A stretch of DNA of 64,000 nucleotides, taken from positions 2,878,960 through 2,942,959 of the forward strand of contig NC_133491.1 in assembly GCF_025370935.1 (NCBI RefSeq), read 5' to 3'. The translations under genes were made by a program, and so were the position numbers. How positions within the stretch are numbered: position 1 is the stretch's first letter; each line of letters begins with the position of its first letter. Source of the stretch: Choristoneura fumiferana. Taxonomy: Eukaryota; Arthropoda; Insecta; Lepidoptera; Tortricidae. The notes under the pieces are model-generated. The model saw only the letters and a list, made by a program, of their open reading frames with translations, searched no databases and was not told where the DNA came from. Below, in pieces: positions 55,881 through 64,000 of the stretch.

Positions 55881-57350
55881 ATATTCTTTTATATATTTGG
55901 CACCAGCACCAGATTTCTTTGAAAGTTCCACCTTCTTCATATATTTCGTAAAATTATCTTTAACATTGGTCCATTTCTTTACTATTTCATTACCTGTAAC
56001 AATCATAATAAAAAAAAGTTTGAAATAAAAAAAAACTAAAATGTAAACTAAAAAAAACTAAAAAACTAAAGTGCAACGGGGAATTCATTTCGAGATATGG
56101 AATTCACAGATTATCGTGGAAAAACTACAATCGGGAAAATTGTACGAGAAGTTTGTCGTGCTATATGGGACATCCTTTTAAGTGAAAGCATGCCGAAAAT
56201 ATCCACAGAGCTAATGAAACAAATAGCTAAAGATTTTGACATAAAAACTAATTTCCCCAATTGCATGGGGGCATTGGATGGGAAGCATATTCGAATTTGC
56301 TGTCCTGCTCACAGTGGATCTCTTTTTTACAACTACAAAGGCTATAATTCTATAGTCTTGCTTGCATTGGTGGATTCTAAATATAGATTTGTATATGTCG
56401 ATATAGGATCGTATGGAAAGGAATGTGATTCCACGATTTTTCACAATACAAAACTATACGAATTATTATTACAAAATCGACTGCCAGTACCAGCGTCAGA
56501 GCCTTTACCTGGGCTTGAAAAATCTGTTCCCTATGTTTTTATCGCTGATGAGGGCCTACCGTTAATGAACAATCTAATGCGTCCGTATCCAGGAAAACAC
56601 CTGAGCTTAGAACAAAGAGTTTTCAACTATCGTTTGAGTCGAGCAAGAAGGTATGTCGAGTGTGCTTTCGGCATCTTCGCAAATAAATGGCGTGTATTTC
56701 ACCGACCCTTAAATGTTCAATATAATTTTGCGACAGATATTATCAAAGCATGCTGTATTCTATACAATTTTGTTGTAGATCGAGATGGAATACGAAAGTC
56801 AGAGGAGTTATACATTGACGACTCCCTATTAAACATTCAACAAACAACGGATAATGTTTCCTTAACAAATCCAGTCAATATACGAGACGAATTCTGTAAA
56901 TATTTCAACAGTGACGCCGGTGCTCTTAGTTGGCAACTAAGCAAAATATAACTGTGACAATGCATGGCCACTTACACGCAAATTCTCTTACCCGCCTCTC
57001 TTTAAAATATTAAAAAATCACAACTACCTACATTAAGAAAATTATAACCGATGCTAACTGGCTATTATTTCAAGACATCACATTTACATTTATTGTATTC
57101 ACGTTATAATTCAGTTATAAAAAATAATATAAGTATACTAAAAATATATATATAAATAGTCTTACTTACCGATTTTTGTTTTTTCTTTTTTATCCTTTTC
57201 GTTGAAAGATGGAACAATATTTTGGCAGACGTCTTTCCAAGCTTCTGTTTTTAAAATTTTATTTTTATACTCCTCCTTCGTCTTGTCCCAAAGAACAGGA
57301 CGAGCTTCCACTAAAGAAATTATAAAATCTACATCATAATCTTCAGCCAT
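55881..57350 (-). CDS. MADF-domain protein of a PIF/Harbinger element (two exons, truncated)
   Basis: DNA-binding partner protein typical of Harbinger elements. Exon 1 is 57350-57170, from ATG, with DFIISLVEARPVLWDKTKEE and AWKDVCQNIVPSF. Its donor is gtaagtaag. Exon 2 starts at 55993 after a tgttacag acceptor and reads VKKWTNVKDNFTKYMKKVE, SGAGAKYIKEY. The join is in phase (split Gly codon) and rebuilds the usual MADF order. The frame is cut at 55881 by the copia remnant. The intron contains the whole visible transposase gene on the opposite strand. Confidence 0.75.
56072..56951 (+). CDS. PIF/Harbinger (HARBI1-like) transposase, 5' truncated
   Basis: DDE nuclease of the Harbinger superfamily. 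The frame is open from at least 56072 (ATGNSFRDMEFTDYRGKTTI, the usual pre-catalytic region) to the stop at 56949-56951. The first ATG, 56097, is probably internal. Catalytic motifs are intact: GALDGKHIRI, GSYGKECDSTIF and RRYVECAFGIF supply D, D and E. The N-terminal part (about 90 residues in relatives) is missing and may have been lost when the copia sequence joined at 55880. No frameshift is present, so decay is recent. It lies antisense inside the MADF intron. Confidence 0.88.
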
Positions 57351-57370
57351 TTTTATGCACTATTTACTTG

Positions 57371-57592
57371 CGTGTTATGCGTTCAGCAGCAAAACGTAAA
57401 CTAGTTAAACTACCAAGCGATGCACCGTGCACGGCGTCGTACACGGCACCGCGCCGTGGTACGACGCCGTTCGCGGCGCCGTGTACGGCACCGTACGCGG
57501 CACCGTGTTTCGGCACGACGCCGTTTGACGGCGCCGCGCCGTGACACCGTAGACGGCACCGTACCGGCGACATGTGTCCAGGCCCTAAGTCC
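57371..57592. repeat. GC-rich right end of the Harbinger element
   Basis: A run of acggcaccg, acggcgccg and related units in both orientations ends with gacatgtgtccaggccc at 57589, followed by taa, which fits the TWA target site of Harbinger elements. Clustered short repeats are probably transposase binding sites. The left end was not found. Arg- and Ala-rich frames here are artefacts. Confidence 0.6.
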
Positions 57593-57611
57593 GGAACTCT
57601 TATGAAGCCTC

Positions 57612-59463
57612 CCCAACTAGCAAAAATGTCTTGGACACTGTCACATATAAGAGCAAAAGTATTATAAAAGTAATATAAGGGTTTTGGTTAAGAATCGTCC
57701 CCTTAGAGAGGCAAGCGTACAGACGTTTTGGACTATAAGAACTTATAAACTTATAAGGATCTCTTAAAGATACATACAAGACCTACTCGTAAACCATCTA
57801 TAAGTATAATGTCTTATAGATGCACTTTGTAAGACTAGTTGCTCTTAGAAAAATATCCATTCTTTAAAGGGCTTTTTACAAGAGCATTTGTTCTTTATAG
57901 AGTCTTAGGTAAGTACAGGATAAGGGTACTGCTCTTACTGAAACATGTTATATGGCTGCTGAAAGATAACACTAAGTAAGTGCATTTGTTCTTGACTAAA
58001 TCATATTAAAGAGTAGTAGCTTTTTGGAAGATATCTGTAAGAACATTTGAACTCACCAAGGTCATAAGCTTGCTTACTAAAGTCTAAAACCGACCGTTTC
58101 GGCGATTTGTGGAAATTAAGCTAACTGGATAAAAAACGTGATTTACAATGGATTTGCAAAAATGGAACGATTCAAAAAAAGTGGAGCATATCGAAGAAAA
58201 GTTAATAAACAGTACTCGACATTAATGAAAGAACCAGAAGAGGAAGTAACAAGAGAAATGGGGCAAGCTGGACCTAGCAATATATTTGGTGGTTCCGTTC
58301 CGTACCAAATAAAGTAGTTTTCTAGTGATACTGATGTGAGTGATAGCGATCTCAGTGACAAGGAATCTGGCCCTATACCTACCACGAAGTGCAAAACTCG
58401 AACTTCGTATGTTGCCGTCCTGCTCACGCTTATGTCATTTAATACGCGAATAAAAGGGACGGTGCGATACGAAATTCGATTTGCGAGTTTCGTAGTAGCC
58501 CATCTGAACTCGAATTAATTATGCACAATTTGTTCTAGCATTCTTGGCAAATTACTTTCACTTAAAATATTGCGTTAAATTTTTTCTTCGTGTGACAAGT
58601 AAAATAGGTTTTCTATTCTTCCAATCGTTCATCATACTTACTGGTTCTTTCATTTTCTAAGGAACCCTACATAAAATGGAAAATGGCCACCTATTGTCAT
58701 AGTCAAGGTTTTAGCAAGAGTTGAAATCTTTAAACGAACTTAACAAGATTAATATAAGGGATGTTTAGTTCTATAGTGGACTTCTCTAAGAATTAATAAG
58801 CTTATAAATGTCATAATGTAGAATACAGTGAGACTGAATGCCTAAATTGCAAAAATGGCGAAATTTTGTATTATTTCACTCTTATTTTATCAATAAACAT
58901 TATTTCCAAACTCATCGCAGAAATGGCCCGAGATCGCAATGTTATTTATATTAAAATTCATTCGAATAAATGTACTCCGCACGTGGTTTAATATGACTAC
59001 AGTCTCTAAAATAAACACACACAGTTATCTTAAATAAAGTATAAAACAATAACACAAGTGGATACTTAATTTCTACCACAATAAGCACAACACAGCAATA
59101 AGATTTTGACTTCTAACTTTTCGCGACGGCTTAATACATAGGTACTCTTACACTGGTAACACAAAGAGGCAAATAAGGTGAATCCCTCTTAGTACGGCAC
59201 TACTGAGGCTACACAAAAACCATTTACCCTTAACATCGTGCCAGTGTAAGATACTTGTAAGGCTATTTGGTTTCACAACAGCAATTGAAAGAGTATTGTA
59301 GGATTAAAATTGATCTTCATAAGACCGTAATAAAACAACAGTAAGAGCAATCGCTCTTATAAACTGCGCCCAATTCGACACTTACCAACGTTTGCAAGTG
59401 TACACTAAGAGTATCGAAAATGTGGTCTTAGGATACTTCTAAGATCAAATTTTGCTAGTTGGG
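57612..59463. mobile_element. DNA element with 14-bp terminal inverted repeats
   Basis: cccaactagcaaaa at 57612-57625 is matched exactly by ttttgctagttggg at 59450-59463. The interior has many cttataag, ctcttaga and agagcaa motifs, densest near both ends, like subterminal repeats. It contains a short frame at 58158-58316 and a degenerate copy of the gaccgcacgac element at 58395-58505. Its right end abuts exon 2 of the Tc1-like relic at 59464. Confidence 0.6.
58158..58316 (+). pseudogene. Short ORF inside the inverted-repeat element
   Basis: ATG opens 52 codons starting MERFKKSGAYRRKVNKQY, ending at a TAG. The same frame continues as FSSDTDVSDSDLSDKESGP. The basic SGA.RRK start followed by an acidic Ser/Asp segment is a common N-terminus among transposon proteins. 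It may be the first exon of this element's lost transposase. Weak call. Confidence 0.3.
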
Positions 59464-59832
59464 TCCGTTCCTTACCCGTTCCACCAGATGGCCGTCGGTT
59501 TCAAAGCTCGTTTTTCTTGGCCGCCCAAAAGAGACGTGGTTTCTGAGCAGTCCTTCTTCTTCGAAACGGTTGCACCATAAATAAACAGTCCTGCTCTGCA
59601 AAAAAATAGTCAATTTTAAAACGATAGGTATATAGTTAAAAATATAACGTAGGTGTAGTTGCTACGTGAGAAAATACTAATAGAATAAAGACAATTTTGC
59701 AGATCACTGAAAGCGTAATGAAAAAGTATTTCTTACCGTGATTCCCATCGATTCAGCGATTTCTGAGACGGTATATCCTTCATCTTTTAAAAATATAATT
59801 CGATGTTTCGCGTGATCATCTAAACGATACAT
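59464..59832 (-). pseudogene. Tc1/mariner transposase 5' part, same intron as the 18-kb copy
   Basis: Exon 1 is 59832-59737, 32 codons from ATG, ending before gtaaga. Exon 2 follows a tttttttgcag acceptor near 59596 and reads SRTVYLWCNRFEEEGLLRNH, VSFGRPRKT, then stops being recognisable at 59464. Exon 1 length, intron position and motif order equal those of the gene at 18010-19075, but the sequence is clearly diverged (MYRLDDHAKHRIIFLKDEGY against MYRISNHTKHRIVALCEDGI). The catalytic part is absent. Confidence 0.75.
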
Positions 59833-59839
59833 CGTTTCG

Positions 59840-60550
59840 TCCTGATATGGTATTTTACATAAATCGTCCCCTCTCCACCGTAACCTATCTCGAGTGGCAC
59901 TTGAAGTAATAGTGGTATCTATATTCAATTATTATAATTCTTGACGTTTGCATTAAAACTCAAATTAGGTTTAAAATAAGAAGTGACGTGACTGTTCTTT
60001 GCTGCCAATAAAATTTGAAAATCTGTTAAAACTTTATGTACGTTTTTTCTGTCCTGCTCTGACGGTTGAGTTTTCAAAGGCAGATATATTATGCGATAGG
60101 ACAGTCAGCGTCATATAGTTAGCAGCAGTCAGTATCTAAAAAGTTCGTCACATCCAAAAGTGTCATTAACTTGCAATCAGTCTAAGTAAGCTAATAGTTC
60201 GTACTTTCCATTCTGAAATATACCAGGACATTCACATCGTCGAATACTTGAGAGTATTCGAAAAACATTTGATATCGTTACAACAACAACGTCACTCGTT
60301 TCCTAGCACCCAGTTTTTGTAATCTCCGAAACGAACTCTACAAAACTATATGTATAGGAGAAAATTGACAGGAAATCTGATAAATTTACAGTATGACTGG
60401 CTCCAGTGGTATCTGGGGGCATGTAAGGTATTCAATAGATGGTTGCAGCCATAGAAATTGAATGTTTTACGTCGGGGGTCAAAAATTACGCTTGAATAAA
60501 TAAAATCAATGAATTAATCAAACAAAAAATCACAAATTATAGATATTTCA
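59840..60550. other. Spacer without recognised gene
   Basis: Probably contains the 5' flank and end of the Tc1-like relic. No terminal repeat was found. No other content is supported. Confidence 0.35.
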
Positions 60551-60557
60551 AATAATT

Positions 60558-60971
60558 CTATTTACCTAAGCTAGTTACATATTCGACACAATTACAATTC
60601 GTTGTATGACGACATTCTATAAAGCAGGAACTAGCACATAATTTACAAAATAAAAATATGGGTTGAAGTTCTTCTTGTTCGTAAATGTCATTATCGTCCA
60701 AAAATGCATTATAAAAGCACTTAGTGCATATTCCAATAAACAATACCATTTCTTTTTCAAAGTTTAACATAAATGTTAAGTGTTCAAGTACATCCAGGAA
60801 AACATCTCGTAATACGAGTACACATTTGAGCAGAGGCAGCTGAAAAATCTTTGTTTTCCATGTTTTGATAAGGTTCCGTGATATATCTTGGGTATCATCG
60901 ATTACGATAGCTGTATTTTTTTTAAAACACAATGAATATAAAGAATTGACAACAAGAGACATCATTTGCAC
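60558..60971 (-). CDS. 137-residue hypothetical protein, Cys-rich end
   Basis: A complete minus-strand frame with an ATG at 60971. The central part is hydrophobic (LPLLKCVLVLRDVFLDVLEH, EKEMVLFIGICTKCF), followed by an acidic DDNDIYEQEEL and a Cys-rich end with FCKLCASSCFIECR and NCNCVEY. A possible donor (gtaaatag) lies at the last codons, so this could be one exon. I recognise no family; similarity to anything known is not claimed. Confidence 0.3.
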   Translation of the reverse strand: MQMMSLVVNSLYSLCFKKNTAIVIDDTQDISRNLIKTWKTKIFQLPLLKCVLVLRDVFLDVLEHLTFMLNFEKEMVLFIGICTKCFYNAFLDDNDIYEQEELQPIFLFCKLCASSCFIECRHTTNCNCVEYVTSLGK

Positions 60972-60974
60972 TTG

Positions 60975-62340
60975 TCCACACTTTCAACACTTCACATTAA
61001 AGTGAATAGATAAAGATGTATAGACTAAAGATAGAAAACACTACTTATTTGTAACTTCAGATAGGTTATATATTATAAAAGAAAGTCACTGGCTTCATGG
61101 AAGAACTTCATTTTAAAATCAATTACTTACATATACTTTTATACTGTCAAGTGCAAGATCGCTATTCTGACATCGTCATTCAGAAGCTGTCTTCTATAAT
61201 TAAAATTACAATGATTAAAGATTGCAAATTATAGATGCTTCAGTGGATCTGTCCTCAGTGGATGACCCGAACAACTTGATCGCTTTGGCTTAGTCGATAT
61301 TAATGACCACTCTGGACGTTTCCAAGTATTTGGTGATCTTGATGGTGTATAAAAAATTAAATATGCTTGACTTTGACTTTGACTTTAAATATATCCATAC
61401 CAAATTTCATCCAGCTCACTCCAGTCAGTTCATCCCCCATTTTCTCCCCTTAAGGGTTGCTTTTGGAGATAAAAACTAAGTACCCTATGTTCAGCCCCTT
61501 GACAGTCGAAACCAGTCGGTTTCGACGTGATACCGGAACAGACAGAGTTACTTTCAATTCATCACTCCATAGTATAAAACAAAGTCGCTTTTTTTGTCTG
61601 TACGCTTAGATCTTTCAAACTACGCAACGGATTTTGATGTGGTTTTCACAAATAAATAGTGTGATTCACGGTGTCTATGTATACCGTAACCGTGTTGTGC
61701 CGGAACGAGTCACCAGTATATAATATTATTTTAATGGAGTATGGATTCGTAGTATGTATGTCCCTGCCCGCATGCAGGTTACGAAAGAGACAGACATGTA
61801 ATCTTAACAAAACAGTAATTCTTCAAAACGAATCAAAATATCAAATCGTGTTTACATATTTATGAATCAAACGGCGTATACAAATATTTGCCAAATTGGT
61901 GTGGTTATATGTATATGGAACCCATTCATGTATACTTATTTTTGCCTACGAGGTGGATACATTTAAATGGAATTTATTTAAGTATGCAACTTTCTGAAGC
62001 ATTTTGTGATTACATAATACTGAAAAAGTTTAATATGAATACAATTTTTTGGTGTCAGTAATAGATAAATATTTTTGATACAATTTATGACTACATATTT
62101 ATGCAACCTTGTTTTTGTATACATATTTTTAGACGTGACTGTACCACTGGGCGGGTACGGGTGCACGAGATATTCTTAAACTCGAGGTATCACGGGGCGG
62201 GTACACGAGTTATAAATCCCCGAAAAAAAGGGAATACAATATTTAATGCAAAATATACTTGTCAGTTTTTATTTCTTGCGGTACCACTGACGGGTGCACA
62301 AGATAATATTATATTATATACTTAAGTACATGCAATAAGT
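60975..62340. other. Spacer with two retroelement-tail relics
   Basis: 61376-61560 and 61561-61660 resemble the 3' tails of common insect retroelements (ccaaatttcatccagctcac; tacgcaacggattttgatgt). 61860-62130 carries the irregular tgtatacatattt motif also seen at 20.1-20.4 kb. No gene is supported. Confidence 0.4.
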
Positions 62341-62361
62341 CCATTGTATGGCTTTTTATTT

Positions 62362-62800
62362 TTTCAGTTCCTAAAAAGAGAAGAATAATTTATTTAAGTG
62401 ACTCTGATGATGATGAATCAGGTGAACATGAACAGTGTCATTCTAAGAATAAACGGAGACGAATCAGACTGTCCACTTCTGAAAGCTTGGAAGAAACGAC
62501 TGGAAAAAGTGATGAAAATATTTTAAAGCTCATTGGGGAACCCAGTAAAAATGAAAACAGCATGGAAATTTAACCAAAAGCTAGCAGAATTGTGGTTAAA
62601 ATTAATGTCAAAAGGCTTGGATAAAGACATTAAGGAAAAAATATAGAAAAAAATCCAGCCATTAGTAACTGCAATTTTAAAGCCCCCAAGCTAAACCAGG
62701 AGGTACTGGTTACTTAAAGTAACAACGCGAAAACCAGGGACGAAAAAATCCAACAAAAACAGGACCAAATAGGTTACATAATGGCCAGCTTAAATAAATA
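62362..62800 (+). pseudogene. Retrotransposon gag-like relic
   Basis: After a strong acceptor (tttttattttttcag, to 62368) the plus strand reads PKKRRIIYLSDSDDDESGEH, a basic segment, and ENILKLIGEPSKNEN. In shifted frames LAELWLKLMSKGLDKDIKEK, PKLNQEVLV and KIQQKQDQIGYIMASLNK follow. An acidic/basic start, a W...L..GL block, then PKLN and a Q-rich helix is the pattern of gag-like proteins of some tyrosine-recombinase (DIRS-like) retroelements, as I recall. Two stops and two frameshifts make it dead. The family name is tentative. Confidence 0.4.
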
Positions 62801-62984
62801 ATTAAAATATTTAATCACAAAAATGACAAGGACAACATGGAACACCTGATAGTGATTGTATGAGATTGGTTTGTGATATTTACAATTTCTTGAATCTCAA
62901 AAAAGAAGAGCAGTCATCCTACCAGGCTTAACCAAAATCAGTTTTCATTATATACATGTTGTCTTGCGGCTCTATCTTCTCATT

Positions 62985-63035
62985 TTTAGGGTTCCGGAGC
63001 CAAAATGGCAAAAACGGAACCCTTATAGTTTTAAT
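62985..63035 (+). repeat. Relic of the agggttccg repeat
   Basis: agggttccggagccaaaatg followed by aaaacggaaccctta resembles the start of the repeats at 32.2 and 35.3 kb, but is short and changed. Confidence 0.4.
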
Positions 63036-63081
63036 AAAGGAGTAATAGTCATTACCTATTAATAAATCAATTCGTTCTCCT

Positions 63082-63350
63082 TCAGAAATCATCTGCCAGT
63101 AAAATGGATTCCTTTAAATGAGGTGGTATCAGTTGCAGAACTCTGGTATTGTCTTCCACTTTCTTGATATTTGCGCATTGGTAAAATTTCATGTTTAACC
63201 CTCCGTGCCTCCCATTTTCCAACAGAAAAAACGCACAATTGTCTATATTTAGAGCCAGATTTGCTCTTCGTAAGTTAATAAGAGCTTTTTCTAAATTTTG
63301 TAGCCCCTCTTCGGTCGTTTCCGATGGTAACAGAAGTTCATACATATATG
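63082..63350 (-). pseudogene. Gypsy-type reverse transcriptase fragment
   Basis: The minus strand reads LAYMYELLLPSETTEEGLQN, then ALINLRRANLALNIDNCAFF. This is the RT segment around the YxDD box and the following helix of Ty3/gypsy elements, with the catalytic Asp pair changed to YE. The end of the frame (to 63082) has no clear match. It is a small scrap on the strand opposite the gag-like relic. Confidence 0.6.
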
Positions 63351-63417
63351 CTAAAACTAAAATTATTTTTGTCCGTTTCAAATGACACACCAATAAAACA
63401 TAGAGGTGGACATTATT

Positions 63418-63912
63418 TAACGTCACTGGTTACAGTAACCAGTGACGTGACGAGTCACCGAATCACTGGTTTCACGTCAGGCAACAAAGTGGTGATTTTT
63501 GTTACGAGCTACTTATGCGGTGATGCGAGTTTCGTTTCAACGTCATAGACGTCACGAACGGAACGAAACGAATGGCATGGTTTCACTCAAGCGAATGGCA
63601 TGGAATGGAGTAAAAATTATAGCCGCTTACCCTTACCGCTGTGTTTGGTTGGCGCCGTGATTTGGTTACGTGAATTTAAATATTATTTGTATCACTTACT
63701 TCTGTTTGCACTCCTTAAATAAATAAATAAATAAATATTACTAATTAGGTTAAATACTCAGTTACAGTGACAGTCACCAAACGCGTTACCGCACCGCGTA
63801 CGCACAATGAAAGAAACTGGTTACTAAAATCACTGGTTTTAGTAACCAGTGACGTGATTCTTGTCACCAGTTTCGTCTCGTTTCGCTCAAATCACGTAAC
63901 GACCCATGCCTA
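63418..63912. mobile_element. Palindrome-rich non-autonomous element, possibly hAT
   Basis: acgtcactggttac and its inverse flank one base at 63420-63448, a perfect 14-bp-arm palindrome. A 14-bp-arm hairpin with a 7-base loop (actggttactaaaa) lies at 63816-63850, followed again by gtgacgtga. cacgtaacgacccatgccta at the right end looks like a terminal repeat read inward as taggcatgggtcgttacgtg. The frame at 63324-63548 is an artefact. Confidence 0.5.
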
Positions 63913-63958
63913 ATTTTAAGTAAGTGTATGTTTTAATATTAATAAAAAATATTATTAA

Positions 63959-64000
63959 TACGAGGGCTGCCTTTTAAGTTCTGTCGTTTAAAATATTTGT
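63959..64000. mobile_element. Left tip of a mariner element, cut by the window edge
   Basis: tacgagggctgccttttaag followed by ttctg has the form of mariner terminal repeats and matches the reverse of the tip at 21504-21521 (tacgagggcagtcccagaag) at its first bases. The body lies outside the window. Confidence 0.6.

Noticed and set aside
57364..57616. Arg- and Ala-rich small ORFs on both strands
   Set aside because: They arise from the acggcaccg subterminal repeats of the Harbinger element.

Overview
This window is insect nuclear DNA, very probably from a moth or butterfly (Lepidoptera). It is AT-rich, has short phase-consistent introns and no operons, and is packed with repeats that I recognise as lepidopteran: tRNA-derived SINEs with A and B boxes, the element whose end reads ttttttattcgactggatgg, the agggttccgtacccaaaggg repeat and many palindromic MITEs. 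The order is an inference from repeat types. The species cannot be told.

Only one clear host gene is visible. It is a five-exon (5' incomplete) tRNA pseudouridine synthase of the Pus1/TruA family on the + strand, 297-6343, with a GC-AG intron and several MITEs and a SINE in its introns and 3' flank. Smaller fragments may be host exons of unknown function: 11250-11438, 15184-15643, the paired GC-rich pieces at 27.7 and 28.7 kb, and 60558-60971.

The rest is transposon territory. 7.29-10.65 kb is an array of about 145-150-bp repeats interrupted by a broken Transib-like transposase. 10.65-15.1 kb holds a mariner scrap, a second SINE family, a duplicated GC-rich unit and the 3' end of a LINE inside an inverted-repeat element. 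17.9-19.1 kb has a nearly intact Tc1/mariner transposase with an intron inside its helix-turn-helix; a second copy at 59.46-59.83 kb has the intron at the same place. 20.3-21.5 kb is a decayed mariner. 26.3 kb is the 5' piece of a PIF/Harbinger transposase. 30.7-34.1 kb is a P-element/THAP gene whose three visible exons splice in frame although the first part of the catalytic core is absent.

41.1-53.7 kb is a nest of minus-strand LTR retrotransposons. A degenerate gypsy element (A) was entered by a copia element (43178-53053, 5-bp duplication ACAAC). One copia LTR was then entered twice: by a young gypsy element (B, 47562-52179, two identical 120-bp LTRs) and by a 705-bp piece of foreign open reading frame flanked by a 14-bp duplication. 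I could not identify that piece; it may be a captured RNA-virus or host cDNA.

55.2-57.6 kb contains a copia 3' end joined to a PIF/Harbinger element in which the + strand transposase lies inside the intron of the minus-strand MADF gene. The last 6 kb holds a terminal-inverted-repeat element, a retrotransposon gag-like relic, a gypsy reverse transcriptase scrap, a palindrome-rich hAT-like end, and the first bases of another mariner at the right edge.
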